Origin: Candidatus Peregrinibacteria bacterium
GTDB lineage: Bacteria > Patescibacteriota > Gracilibacteria > Peribacterales > Peribacteraceae
Assembly: GCA_016201685.1 (NCBI GenBank)
Contig: JACQCJ010000083.1
Span: forward strand, 1-20,082
Length of the DNA stretch: 20,082 nucleotides
Direction of reading: 5' to 3'
In this document: positions 6,199 through 15,429 of the stretch, in pieces
Position numbering within the stretch: position 1 is the first letter of the stretch
Layout of the letters: each line of letters begins with the position of its first letter
The notes under the pieces: generated by a model
The model's input: only the letters and a program-made list of their open reading frames with translations
The model's database searches: none
Told to the model about the DNA's origin: nothing
Program-made: the position numbers and the translations under genes

Positions 6199-7854
6199 CT
6201 ACTTCAACAACGGTCCTTTTGCGAGCGGGGAGGGGAGATCGAGCCATTGGAAGTCTGCGAATCCGTCGGACCACCATACGGCCCCGTGCTTCGAGAGCGA
6301 GCCCGGGCTCGACAAGGAGACTTGCAGCGACGGATTGTTGGCACGTTCATCGATCGAGAGATCGCCGTAGAGTTGGAGGATCTTGCCCGTGCCCGTCACG
6401 GCGCCCCACTCCGGGGGGATCAGCTGGCAGCTCACGATCTTTGCATCGGTATCGATAGAGCACGGGAGCCGATCATGCAGCCCCACCGCTCCCAATTGCC
6501 AGTTCGAGACGGAAACCGACTCCGTCTTCGCGACGGAAAAGCCCAGTCCGCGTATTTGCAGCGACGCCTCGGGCAAGGCTTTTCCCGAGAAGAGGAAGGC
6601 GCCCAGCAGCCGCCCGTCCCCGGGGACGATCGCGTCTGTCGGTTTCAGGACGCTGCGGATCGCGGTCAGGCGGGCCAGGCCGGTTTGGTGCTTCGGATAG
6701 CTTCGCGTGTCACTTTGATCCGGATAGATGAACGTCCTTCCGCTGACAACCCCTTCCCACGTGAGGTAGATCTTCGTCACCCGTTCCATCACTTCCGTCT
6801 TGCCCCCGAATGCTGGCAGCTTGTGCGTGATTTCGATCGTGAATGCTTTGCGTTGATCGTGAGGGAGCACGTACGCGCCGCTCGCATCGAAGGTTGCCTC
6901 CCACGTCTTATGATTCAGATCGTACGTTTTCATCGTGAGCGGTCCGATTTCCACACCCGATCCGTCCAAGAGAAGGAGCGCATCGATGCCATCGCCCGCC
7001 TGGTTCAGGTTCACCTTCACCGCGCGCAATCGCTGCGCTTCGTCCGTCGCGGTGTACGGGATTTGCGCGAGGGGCGGGGTCCGTTCCCCCAACATGATGA
7101 TGTGGCTGTGCGGAGGAAGATCCAGTCGATGATAAGACGATGCGCTCGAAGATGCCTGAGCGGGCGTCGTGCCCGAAGCGGAGGAATCGCCGCTCTGGTC
7201 ACTCAGTGCGGTCCCGCTGCCCTCTTCCGCCAGACGGTACTGCTCCAATTCATCCTGCGATTCCGCAAGGAACGCGGCCGCGAGCCTCGCCATCTGCCCG
7301 CGCGCAAGCGGATCCGCGTACTGTGCTGTATCGTCCGGGAGCAGCACATCGTGGCTCTGCGCCGCGCTCACGTACGGTACGTACCATTCCGCTCCTTTCG
7401 CAGCGGAGAGATCGTACCCGTAGAGGCCGACGAGGATTTTGACGGCTTCGGCGTAGGTGACGTTTCTCTCCGGATGGAAGAAGTGGTCGGGGTACCCTTG
7501 GACGATGTCGGCCTTCTTCGCAGCGCAGACGAAGGGACGGAACCACGCATCGGAAGGCACATCGGCGAAGCAGCGGCGGGGCGCATCGTCTGTCGGGAGC
7601 TGCCGGTCTTCGGGTAGGCTCTTGAGTGCGATTTTGAGAAATGCCGCGCGATTGAGAGGAGCATCGGGCGCGAACGTCCCGTCGGGGTTGCCCTCCACGG
7701 CGCCGACGTTCGTGAGCAGGCTGATGCCTGCCGCTTCTTCTGCGGAGAACGGCGCATCGCTGTACTGATCGCTGACGTCGCCGTAGTCGAGCGCGATCGC
7801 AGCAGCGGGGACAAGGAGGAGGAATGCCGGGGCAATCCAGAGTGTTTTCTTCAT
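6199..7854 (-). CDS. S-layer homology (SLH) domain surface protein
   Basis: The 551-aa product starts at MKKTLWIAPAFLLLVPAAA (ATG 7852-7854), a signal peptide of about 22 residues. Three SLH-like repeats follow: about 24-78 (DVSDQYSDAPFSAEEA ... GNPDGTFAPDAPLNRAAF), 93-147 (FADVPSDAWFRPFVCAAK ... NVTYAEAVKIL) and 156-198 (EWYVPYVSAAQ ... LARGQMARLAAAF). A Ser-rich linker (about 210-240) leads to a beta-rich C-terminal region of roughly 300 residues that I do not recognise. Family knowledge: SLH triplets bind secondary cell-wall polymer, so the protein is probably anchored to the cell surface. TTGCGA-16-TACACT lies 12 nt upstream of the ATG, with no Shine-Dalgarno. It is convergent with the Lys-rich exported protein, another envelope candidate. 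Confidence 0.9.
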   Translation of the reverse strand: MKKTLWIAPAFLLLVPAAAIALDYGDVSDQYSDAPFSAEEAAGISLLTNVGAVEGNPDGTFAPDAPLNRAAFLKIALKSLPEDRQLPTDDAPRRCFADVPSDAWFRPFVCAAKKADIVQGYPDHFFHPERNVTYAEAVKILVGLYGYDLSAAKGAEWYVPYVSAAQSHDVLLPDDTAQYADPLARGQMARLAAAFLAESQDELEQYRLAEEGSGTALSDQSGDSSASGTTPAQASSSASSYHRLDLPPHSHIIMLGERTPPLAQIPYTATDEAQRLRAVKVNLNQAGDGIDALLLLDGSGVEIGPLTMKTYDLNHKTWEATFDASGAYVLPHDQRKAFTIEITHKLPAFGGKTEVMERVTKIYLTWEGVVSGRTFIYPDQSDTRSYPKHQTGLARLTAIRSVLKPTDAIVPGDGRLLGAFLFSGKALPEASLQIRGLGFSVAKTESVSVSNWQLGAVGLHDRLPCSIDTDAKIVSCQLIPPEWGAVTGTGKILQLYGDLSIDERANNPSLQVSLSSPGSLSKHGAVWWSDGFADFQWLDLPSPLAKGPLLK

Positions 7855-7866
7855 ACGTTTCGCTGC

Positions 7867-7894
7867 AGTGTACCGTACGGCAATGCTTTCGCAA
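7867..7894 (-). promoter_or_regulatory. promoter of the SLH protein gene
   Basis: On the minus strand, TTGCGA (7889-7894), a 16-nt spacer and TACACT (7867-7872) precede the ATG by 12 nt. The leader would be only about 5 nt. Confidence 0.45.
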
Positions 7895-7980
7895 TGGGGA
7901 GACGACTTGCACGTCCTCTCTTCTTCAGTGCACATGTTTCTCGACCGCTCTCAACTTCCAGGTGCAACACTGATCCCTGG

Positions 7981-8014
7981 ATGAGCAGCGCAAGGTTTCC
8001 CCCTCGCTGATCAT
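7981..8014. terminator. hairpin downstream of the ABC transporter gene
   Basis: ATGAGCAGCG (7981-7990) pairs with CGCTGATCAT (8005-8014) in 9 of 10 positions around a 14-nt loop, 23 nt past the ABC gene stop. No T tract follows on the minus strand, so terminator function is uncertain. Confidence 0.3.
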
Positions 8015-8037
8015 CATTTCTCCATTCTCTCCATTTC

Positions 8038-9816
<1,779 letters not shown>

Positions 9817-9824
9817 GAATGCGG

Positions 9825-9830
9825 AGTATA
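9825..9830 (-). promoter_or_regulatory. -10 box TATACT of the ABC transporter gene
   Basis: TATACT on the minus strand (5 of 6 to consensus) ends 8 nt before the ATG. The same hexamer, at 8 and 6 nt, precedes the TrmB gene at 19160 and the receiver gene at 16377. Confidence 0.55.
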
Positions 9831-9900
9831 CAGAAAGAAAGGCTCTGTGAAGGGCAAAATCGGTTGTTTTTCCGTTTTTTCTTTTCCGTGAAAAGTTCTC

Positions 9901-10320
9901 TCAACGGTCTCGGAATCGGGGATGCAACTCCATGCGCTTCTCGGGGCCGTAGAATGTGGCATCGAATTTCTCCAGGCATCGATGATGGCCGAGGAGAACG
10001 ATGTGTTGGCCTTCGCTGAAGAACACCGGCGCTCGCCAGTGACATTCCATGGAAGCGCCTGGGTCTCGAATCAGACAGTCAATCATGAACGGCGACGGAT
10101 AGATGAAGCACTGCGTACCGCCGGCGACTTGAGTTTCGATGCGATCATCGTGATCGATCGTAATACCCAGCTCCGTTGCGATCTCCATCGGCAGGATCGT
10201 GTGCGTCGCTCCCGTGTCAACGAGTGCGAGTATCGGTGGCAGACGATTCTTCTTGCATGCGAAAATGACAGGAATGATCGGCAACCAGTTTCCCTCGTAG
10301 GGATAGAAATCAAATCGCAT
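9901..10320 (-). CDS. retropepsin-like aspartic protease family protein
   Basis: The 139-aa product from ATG 10318-10320 (MRFDFYPYEGNW) has the retropepsin hallmark ALVDTGATHTILP with catalytic Asp35 (D-T-G-A), a flap-like stretch about 62-80, and a late VLLGHHRCLEKFDATF block (98-113). That block matches the conserved LLG-x-x-x-F-x-x-F pattern of single-domain bacterial retropepsins. Such proteins act as homodimers, each subunit giving one Asp. No signal peptide is present. The start overlaps the last 11 nt of the DUF5678-like gene, so translation is probably coupled. A longer start at 10380 is open but overlaps that gene far more. The target is unknown, and the neighbouring small protein or the TrmB regulator are the obvious candidates to test. 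Confidence 0.8.
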   Translation of the reverse strand: MRFDFYPYEGNWLPIIPVIFACKKNRLPPILALVDTGATHTILPMEIATELGITIDHDDRIETQVAGGTQCFIYPSPFMIDCLIRDPGASMECHWRAPVFFSEGQHIVLLGHHRCLEKFDATFYGPEKRMELHPRFRDR

Positions 10321-10486
10321 GGAAACCGGCAAGAAATGGCGTTTTGGGGACGAAAGCGAGTTGCAAGGAATCTTTGTCATGGTCCTTCACTTTTCGTAAC
10401 ACTCCGGCAAGCCGCACATCAGTCGCCAAAACTTTTCCTTTCCTGCTCGCCACCCACTTGCCGGCATTTTTTTTGGAGTAAATCAT
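10310..10486 (-). CDS. small DUF5678-like protein, 58 aa
   Basis: From ATG 10484-10486 the product starts MIYSKKNAGKWVASRKGKVLA and continues into a KWVA/GKVLATD...LAGVLRKV...DSLQLAFVP pattern. That resembles the DUF5678 family of small beta-rich proteins of unknown function (recognised from memory of the motif, not searched). I chose the third in-frame ATG because TAAAAT lies 7 nt upstream of it, the window's usual promoter spacing. Starts at 10495 or 10525 are possible. It lies 41 nt after the TrmB gene stop, and its own stop overlaps the start of the retropepsin-like gene. The three form a same-strand cluster, with an internal promoter for the last two. Confidence 0.72.
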   Translation of the reverse strand: MIYSKKNAGKWVASRKGKVLATDVRLAGVLRKVKDHDKDSLQLAFVPKTPFLAGFHAI

Positions 10487-10493
10487 CAGAAAC

Positions 10494-10499
10494 ATTTTA
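10494..10499 (-). promoter_or_regulatory. -10 box TAAAAT of the DUF5678/retropepsin pair
   Basis: TAAAAT on the minus strand (5 of 6 to consensus) ends 7 nt before the ATG at 10486. A weak TTGCTC lies 16 nt further upstream. This gives the two-gene unit a promoter independent of the TrmB gene. Confidence 0.5.
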
Positions 10500-10527
10500 C
10501 TGCTGAAAAGGGCGCGAGCAAGCATTT

Positions 10528-11283
10528 TCACATTTCTTTTGTCGATTTCTCCAGCAGCGCACTCTTCCACGCGAGCTCGAAAATGATGCTATTGGTTTGC
10601 ACGATATCCGTTCCTTCGATGAGCAGGGCGAAGTCTTCATCGAACGAGAACACGCTCATTTTTTTGTCGTAGATGAACATTTCGTTGGCGAAATGCATCG
10701 TCGTGTTGCCGATGATCCTTGCATCGCGCAATTCATCCTGTGCTTTGCAAAGGAACAGCCGAGCGAGCGCGGAATCGGGCATGATGACCCGAGCGGGAAT
10801 CTTGCGTTGAATACGTTCATGGAGCACTGCTTGCATCACCCATTCTTCGGAGAAGTACACGAATGTCTTCTCCGGCAGAAAGTAATTCAGGATCTCCGTT
10901 TTTGCGTTCAGAATATCGAGGTAGAGCCTCTTCAAATCTTCTTTGCCTTCGTAGAAGGTGATACGCGGCTTGTGTACGAGCTGATTGTGGATGGCGGCCA
11001 TCTGGGGAATCGCCCCTTCCAATTGCCGGACGTACTCACGGTGTCGATTGAGGAGAACGGAGGGCGGCAGCACCGAGTAGTACCGTGTTTTCTTCCTCAA
11101 AAAGAATTCCGCAATGCCTTTCTGCGAGAGCTTCTGAAAAATGCTCATGGTCGTCGCACGATTCAACCCGGCCCGTCGCGCGGTCACGCTCACGGGCGCC
11201 GTTCCCAATTCCAGCGTCGCGAGGTACACGGCCGCCTCCTTTTTGGTGTAGCCGAGTTGTTGGAGAATCAATCGAGAATCCAT
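10528..11283 (-). CDS. TrmB-family transcriptional regulator (first copy)
   Basis: The 251-aa product has an N-terminal winged helix (about residues 1-70). Its LQQLGYTKKEAAVYLATLEL opening and recognition region TARRAGLNRATTMSIFQKLSQKG are typical of TrmB proteins. A short coiled coil (about 75-105) and a C-terminal region (about 110-245) with effector-like ITFYEGKEDLKRLY and an alpha/beta fold follow. Family knowledge: TrmB-like proteins are sugar- or metabolite-responsive repressors or activators. The ligand here is unknown. The 132-nt AT-rich gap to the divergent gene at 11416 carries inverted repeats, so it probably regulates itself and that neighbour. A weak TATTTT lies 9 nt before the ATG. 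Confidence 0.88.
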   Translation of the reverse strand: MDSRLILQQLGYTKKEAAVYLATLELGTAPVSVTARRAGLNRATTMSIFQKLSQKGIAEFFLRKKTRYYSVLPPSVLLNRHREYVRQLEGAIPQMAAIHNQLVHKPRITFYEGKEDLKRLYLDILNAKTEILNYFLPEKTFVYFSEEWVMQAVLHERIQRKIPARVIMPDSALARLFLCKAQDELRDARIIGNTTMHFANEMFIYDKKMSVFSFDEDFALLIEGTDIVQTNSIIFELAWKSALLEKSTKEM

Positions 11284-11292
11284 GTGCTGACG

Positions 11293-11335
11293 AAAATATC
11301 ATCAGAATTGAACATCAATATTCTATTGAATTCAA
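11293..11335. promoter_or_regulatory. AT-rich inverted repeats, candidate TrmB operator
   Basis: AGAATTGA-ACA-TCAATATTCT (11304-11324) is an imperfect inverted repeat, and TTGAATTCAA (11326-11335) is a perfect 10-bp palindrome. Both lie within 55 nt upstream of the TrmB start, beside TATTTT (11293-11298 reversed) and a second possible -10, TAGAAT (11320-11325 reversed). Operator function is inferred from position and symmetry. Confidence 0.45.
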
Positions 11336-11400
11336 GCCAAAATATGGATAATCAATTATTCTTCTGTCCAATGAGTTTTCATATTTCGTCCGCAGGAACA

Positions 11401-11406
11401 TAGGAT
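11401..11406 (+). promoter_or_regulatory. -10 box TAGGAT of the hypothetical gene at 11416
   Basis: TAGGAT ends 9 nt before ATG 11416, with TTCATA (11378-11383) 17 nt further upstream. No Shine-Dalgarno is present, so a leaderless mRNA is expected. Confidence 0.45.
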
Positions 11407-11415
11407 CGTTTCGCT

Positions 11416-12027
11416 ATGTTTGGTTATCTTTCCGATGATTCCTACAACAATGACCCGGCTGTGCTGGAGGGTGATAGGCGCCGCAAGGAAAAATTTGATA
11501 AGTTGCCTCTCTCAAGGAAGCTGGCGAAGACCGCACAATCGTGTGCCTGGAGTCTTTATTGTACCGGTGCAACGGTCCATGAATTGTTCGATCCTGAAAT
11601 TGTCGAGGGAGGTCTATTCAAATTAGCGGTCAGGTGGCGGTCCACCGGTGGAGGAAAAGTCGCTGAGATCGTCCTTGATGCAGACCTGAATGTTATTTGG
11701 GCGACATCAAAGGAAGAATTCTGGAGAGCTGTGGACGAATCCGAATTGACGGCTGCTATTTCTGCTGTTTTGGAAGCGGGGCGATCTCTTTCAAAGGAGC
11801 GACTCGTTGCATTGTTGACCGAAGCTTTGGAGCAAGAAGAGAATCGAAAGTTACAAAATGTTTCCCCATCACTCGTCATTTCTTCATCACCGCCACCGCA
11901 TGTTCCTCGTTCGGATCGATCGCGAGTGCCTTCTTCGCACTTTCCTCCGCAGCACTTCTGTCTCCGATTGCCGTTTGAACCTGCGCCAATCGTCCCCACG
12001 CTTCGGCGTCATTGGAGTCAATCGTGA
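11416..12027 (+). CDS. hypothetical protein, 203 aa, C-terminus antisense to the neighbouring gene
   Basis: Residues 1-148 look like a real soluble protein (MFGYLSDDSYNNDPAVLEG ... TGATVHELFDPEIVEGGLFKLAVRWRS ... EIVLDADLNVIWATS ... LTEALEQEENRKLQN), with an alpha/beta pattern and no signal peptide. I do not recognise the family. From residue about 149 the composition becomes Pro/Ser/Arg-rich. From nt 11876 to 12027 it lies antisense to the C-terminal TPR codons of the TMTC-like gene, so the tail is probably not conserved. The original stop may have been lost, or the last 50 residues may be junk read-through. It is divergent from the TrmB gene and may be its target. The A/T-ending codons contrast with the GC-rich gene it runs into. 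Confidence 0.62.
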   Translation: MFGYLSDDSYNNDPAVLEGDRRRKEKFDKLPLSRKLAKTAQSCAWSLYCTGATVHELFDPEIVEGGLFKLAVRWRSTGGGKVAEIVLDADLNVIWATSKEEFWRAVDESELTAAISAVLEAGRSLSKERLVALLTEALEQEENRKLQNVSPSLVISSSPPPHVPRSDRSRVPSSHFPPQHFCLRLPFEPAPIVPTLRRHWSQS

Positions 12028-13654
12028 CGGCTTGCTTGAACGCCGTGATCGCGCTCTGCAGGTCTTCCTTTTTCGCGTACAGGATGCCGAGATTGAAGAA
12101 GGCGGCTTCCAGAGTCGGATCGCTCGCGGCGGCGGCCTCGAAGTGGGTGATTGCTTCGTCGATGTTGTTTTCGGCCGAAAGGAGCGCGCCCAGGTTCAGA
12201 TGCGCCCGCGCGTGGTGCGAATCGAGCGCGAGCGCTTGCGCGAAGGCCTGCTCGGCCGCGGGGAGCAGTTGTTTGTCGACATCGATAAGTCCCACGTTGT
12301 ACCAGGCGCGTGCGGTCGGACGAATCGCGATGGAGGCTTGGTACTGGGCGAGTGCGCCTTCCGTATTTCCCTCGTCGCGCAGATAACTTCCGACAATGTT
12401 GTGGGCGAGATGGGAATTCGGATAGACCGCGAGAGCGTTTTTGAAGAGCGTCTCGGTGTTCGCCCACACGAGCGATTGCCGGAAGGCCAAGACGCCGAAG
12501 ATCGTTGCAATGATTGCTGTGGGAATCTTCATGAAGAGCGGGAACATTCTTTGTTCATTCTTTCGCTCGAGCAGGAATTTCATCCCGTATGCCAACAGGA
12601 GAAGAAGCCCGATCATCGGCAGGTAGGCATAGCGGTCGGAAGCGAAGTAGAAATCGAGGAAGCCGTCGCCCTTGTTCACATTGCCGAAGCTCGGTGCGAT
12701 CGTGAGGAAGAAGATGCAGGCGCAGAGAAAAATCGAACGCGTCCACCGTCGCGAGAGAATCGCGATCACGATGAGAGCAATCGTCACGAGGAGCGAGAAG
12801 AGCAGATCGGGAGATGAGAACGTGATCGCTGCAGTGTAAGGGTAGAGGACGGAAAGGCCGGCTGGGACGAAGAACTTTTGGAGCGTGAAGACGGCGCTTT
12901 TTCCTCCGAGCAGCATGTAGTCGAGCATCGTCGCGCTCCCGATTGCGCCGGTTTTGCCGCCGTACGCGATGATTCCGAAGAGGATGCTGAGGAGGAAGTA
13001 GGGTGTTTTTTCCCATACGAGTTTCCAGCTCCACCGTCGCCCTTCAACGTCATCCAGAGCGAGGAGCAGGAGCGGGAGAAGGATGGCCGTCACTTTCGAG
13101 AGTAAGGCGAGGAGAAATGCAGCGATACTCAGTCGGTACCACAAGCGCTTTTCCGATCGCACAAAGACGATGTACGTTCCGAATGCAAGCAGAGAGAAGA
13201 ATGCCGACTGCAGATCTTTGCGCGCCGCAGCCCACGCGACGGCTTCCGCATTCAGCGGATGCACGAGGAAGAGGAGCGCGCAGGAGACGGCGAGATCCTT
13301 CCTGCGAATGAGCAGCATCGCGAGCCAAAAGACGATCAATGCATTGGCGATGTGCAGGGCCAGATTATGCGCGTGGTAGAGGAGGGGACTCAGTCCTCCG
13401 ATCAGGTAATCGAATTGGTATGAGACGAAGGTGAGCGGGATGTAGAGCTCCGGGTCGTACGACGTGAACGCCCTCGCGACATTGGTCGGAGTCGGTCCCT
13501 GCACGATGGGATTTTTGAAGATCAGCACACCGTCATCGAACTCGACGAAGGAATTGCGGAGACTCGCGCCGTACACGAGCAGCGCGATCCCCGTGAGAGC
13601 GATGGCGAGGAGGAGCCATGCGCGGAGCGGGAATTCGCTGTTGGTGGGAGACAT
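11876..13654 (-). CDS. TMTC-like membrane glycosyltransferase with C-terminal TPR repeats
   Basis: The 592-aa product has about nine to eleven hydrophobic spans in residues 10-395. A conserved acidic pair (EFDDGVLI, Asp40-Asp41) lies in the first extracytoplasmic loop, as in GT-C glycosyltransferases. Residues about 397-590 are tandem TPRs (ALAQYQASIAIRP, WYNVGLIDVD, AFAQALALDS, AHLNLGALL, AFFNLGILYAKKEDLQSAI, LAQVQTAIGD). The layout matches TMTC-type O-mannosyltransferase-like proteins of bacteria. Family knowledge suggests transfer of a lipid-linked sugar to exported proteins, but substrate and activity are inferred. TACGAT lies 6 nt before the ATG at 13652-13654. It is preceded on the same strand, 45 nt away, by the unknown gene 13700-14593. 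Confidence 0.82.
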   Translation of the reverse strand: MSPTNSEFPLRAWLLLAIALTGIALLVYGASLRNSFVEFDDGVLIFKNPIVQGPTPTNVARAFTSYDPELYIPLTFVSYQFDYLIGGLSPLLYHAHNLALHIANALIVFWLAMLLIRRKDLAVSCALLFLVHPLNAEAVAWAAARKDLQSAFFSLLAFGTYIVFVRSEKRLWYRLSIAAFLLALLSKVTAILLPLLLLALDDVEGRRWSWKLVWEKTPYFLLSILFGIIAYGGKTGAIGSATMLDYMLLGGKSAVFTLQKFFVPAGLSVLYPYTAAITFSSPDLLFSLLVTIALIVIAILSRRWTRSIFLCACIFFLTIAPSFGNVNKGDGFLDFYFASDRYAYLPMIGLLLLLAYGMKFLLERKNEQRMFPLFMKIPTAIIATIFGVLAFRQSLVWANTETLFKNALAVYPNSHLAHNIVGSYLRDEGNTEGALAQYQASIAIRPTARAWYNVGLIDVDKQLLPAAEQAFAQALALDSHHARAHLNLGALLSAENNIDEAITHFEAAAASDPTLEAAFFNLGILYAKKEDLQSAITAFKQAVTIDSNDAEAWGRLAQVQTAIGDRSAAEESAKKALAIDPNEEHAVAVMKK

Positions 13655-13699
13655 GGCGGTATCGTACCGAGGAATGTCCAGGTGATCACGATGAAGGTG

Positions 13700-14593
13700 T
13701 CAATCGGCCGGGAGATTCTCGATATGTTGAACGTGCGGAAACATACAACGCTCTGCGTATCGTACGCACCACTTGAAGATCGGTTTGAAGAGGAAAACAG
13801 CTGCACATCCGACCCACGGATCGATGTCTTCTAATTCACCTTCTGCCTTCATAGTTGTGAGGATTTCGCGCACGCGTTTCATCAGTTCATCGCTGAATTC
13901 CACCGTGTCGTCCACAATGGTAAAGCATTCTGGTTTCAGCGGCGGCCATTCATCGGGGGTCGTGCCATTGTAGCCATCTGCGAGGAAGTGGCTGATACTG
14001 TGAAAGACCAGGTCATGGTACCTCGCAATCTGGCTTATGAGCGGCAGGGTTGTTTCTGCGATCCATTTGTACCGGGAAGGCTGCAGTGCATGCGGCTCTC
14101 CTTTGCAGATGTGGGGAATCACTTCAAAGTAGGACCATATTTTTTGCGTGAGGTTGCTTACGCCGAAATTGAGTACCTGCGATACCGTGATGGTGGCGCA
14201 GCCCTCTTCCGTATCGCGATCCATTTGTTGCGCGAGTCTGCGCATCTTGGAAGTTACACTCATGAGAGCATCTCGCATGTTGTCTTGTTCAGACAGGACG
14301 GTAATGAAGCTGTTGCATGCTGATTGGAAGACTCGCTCGGTGCGTTGTCGCAGCTGTCGTATCAACTCCCGACGACTGGTGGCTCCCAGGACAATCGTTT
14401 CCATGCATGAAGCCAGTTGCTGATCAATGGGGAGCTTGGCTTCTTGATCGAATACCTGGAGCAATGGTTGAAAATTTGCCAAGAATCCCTTGGCCACGTT
14501 CGCTTTCAGAGTACCCCCGTGCAGCGTCTCGATTTGCAATCCGCATTCTTGGTGCAAGTCGAGGAAAGCCTGATTGTTTTCCTGTTTGCTCAT
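13700..14593 (-). CDS. hypothetical protein, 297 aa, coupled to the DUF11-type gene
   Basis: The product (MSKQENNQAFLDLHQECG ...) is soluble and mostly helical. It carries several Cys and Trp residues near the end (DPWVGCAAVFLFKPIFKWC). No family is recognised. Its start ATG (14591-14593) overlaps the TGA of the upstream DUF11-type gene in an ATGA arrangement, so translation is probably coupled and the two form an operon. No separate Shine-Dalgarno is visible. It lacks a signal peptide although its operon partner is exported, so it may act on the cytoplasmic side of an envelope process. Confidence 0.75.
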   Translation of the reverse strand: MSKQENNQAFLDLHQECGLQIETLHGGTLKANVAKGFLANFQPLLQVFDQEAKLPIDQQLASCMETIVLGATSRRELIRQLRQRTERVFQSACNSFITVLSEQDNMRDALMSVTSKMRRLAQQMDRDTEEGCATITVSQVLNFGVSNLTQKIWSYFEVIPHICKGEPHALQPSRYKWIAETTLPLISQIARYHDLVFHSISHFLADGYNGTTPDEWPPLKPECFTIVDDTVEFSDELMKRVREILTTMKAEGELEDIDPWVGCAAVFLFKPIFKWCVRYAERCMFPHVQHIENLPAD

Positions 14594-15321
14594 TTCGCGA
14601 TGCTACGTACATCCTGCTCTTCCTCAATCGGCTCCGTGAACCCCCCCATCCCCGTCTGGGGCATCTTCTGGACGATGCGCACTTCTGCTGTGGAAGTCGT
14701 GGGGAGGCGGAGATCGCCGCCGCGGACCGTGACGACGTTCAGGATGCTGTCGCCTGCCGTCACGTCTCGGTTCGCTCGACCCTCGATGTGGAGGACGCGG
14801 ACCTGGTGCGGCTGCAGGTTCCCGATTGTCCACGTAATGCGGTTGCCAGTGACGGTCCCTCCCCCCTCGTCCGTGAGCTGCAGTTTCTCGAGGGGCATCG
14901 TGTCTTCCACTGCGATGCTCGAAAGGGGAGCGTTGCCGTCGTTGCTCAGCAGAATGTCGACCCCGAGCATGCCTCCTGCTTGCACGCTCGCCTTATCTGC
15001 CCGCTGAGAAACACTCAGTGCGTCCTTGGTTTCTTTCATGGCCGTTCCAGAGGAAGCGCTCGACGATGTCTGCTCGATCGGGAGATCGAAGATGATGGGT
15101 TTTGCTGATGAAGAGGACGCCCGCGTGGATTTTGCGGAAGACCTCGAGCTTTCCGTTCCTTCTTCCTCGTAGAGCGTTGTTCCGGACTCCTCGCGCACGG
15201 TCACAGAAGCGCTGGATCCTTGTTTCGTCCCCGATCCCACCTTGCTCGCGCAATCCACCAGGGTGAGACAGAGGAGCAGTGCACTGAGGATGATGACTTT
15301 GCGTCGGATGGTTTGATCCAT
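14590..15321 (-). CDS. exported DUF11-like domain protein with terminal MPQTG motif
   Basis: The 243-aa product from ATG 15319-15321 (MDQTIRRKVIILSALLLCLTL) has a signal sequence ending near VDC (Cys24). This could be a lipobox, but Asp at -1 is unusual. Residues about 30-100 are a Ser/Thr/Glu-rich linker. Residues about 105-213 form a DUF11/CARDB-like beta sandwich (VQAGGMLGVDILLSNDGNAPL ... ITWTIGNLQPHQVRVLHIEG ... VVTVRG). MPQTG at 220-224 resembles a sortase signal, but no hydrophobic segment follows, only an acidic tail. Such proteins sit in cell envelopes. TTGCCA-17-TATTCT lies 8 nt before the ATG. The stop overlaps the next gene's start. Confidence 0.82.
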   Translation of the reverse strand: MDQTIRRKVIILSALLLCLTLVDCASKVGSGTKQGSSASVTVREESGTTLYEEEGTESSRSSAKSTRASSSSAKPIIFDLPIEQTSSSASSGTAMKETKDALSVSQRADKASVQAGGMLGVDILLSNDGNAPLSSIAVEDTMPLEKLQLTDEGGGTVTGNRITWTIGNLQPHQVRVLHIEGRANRDVTAGDSILNVVTVRGGDLRLPTTSTAEVRIVQKMPQTGMGGFTEPIEEEQDVRSIAK

Positions 15322-15329
15322 AGCGTGAG

Positions 15330-15358
15330 AGAATACCCCACGAGTCTCAGTATGGCAA
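15330..15358 (-). promoter_or_regulatory. promoter of the DUF11-type gene (TTGCCA-17-TATTCT)
   Basis: On the minus strand, TTGCCA (15353-15358, 5 of 6 to consensus) and TATTCT (15330-15335) are separated by 17 nt and end 8 nt before the ATG. This is the clearest sigma70-type promoter in the window with leaderless spacing. The same TTGCCA -35 occurs before the TrmB gene at 19160. Confidence 0.65.
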
Positions 15359-15429
15359 GGAGGAGACCGCCGCAACAAATCGGGCATCAATGCTTCAAGG
15401 ACACATAAAATGCCCCCTCTGGGCCAACG

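Noticed and set aside
6247..7617. Plus-strand ORF of 456 codons opposite the SLH gene
   Set aside because: It is Arg-rich and without domains, and the minus strand encodes three SLH repeats and a signal peptide.
11858..12817. Plus-strand ORF of 319 codons opposite the TMTC-like gene
   Set aside because: It is antisense to the TPR region and its composition is not protein-like.
14638..14660. Functional sortase sorting signal in the DUF11-type protein (MPQTG)
   Set aside because: No hydrophobic segment or positive tail follows, and only 19 mostly acidic residues remain.
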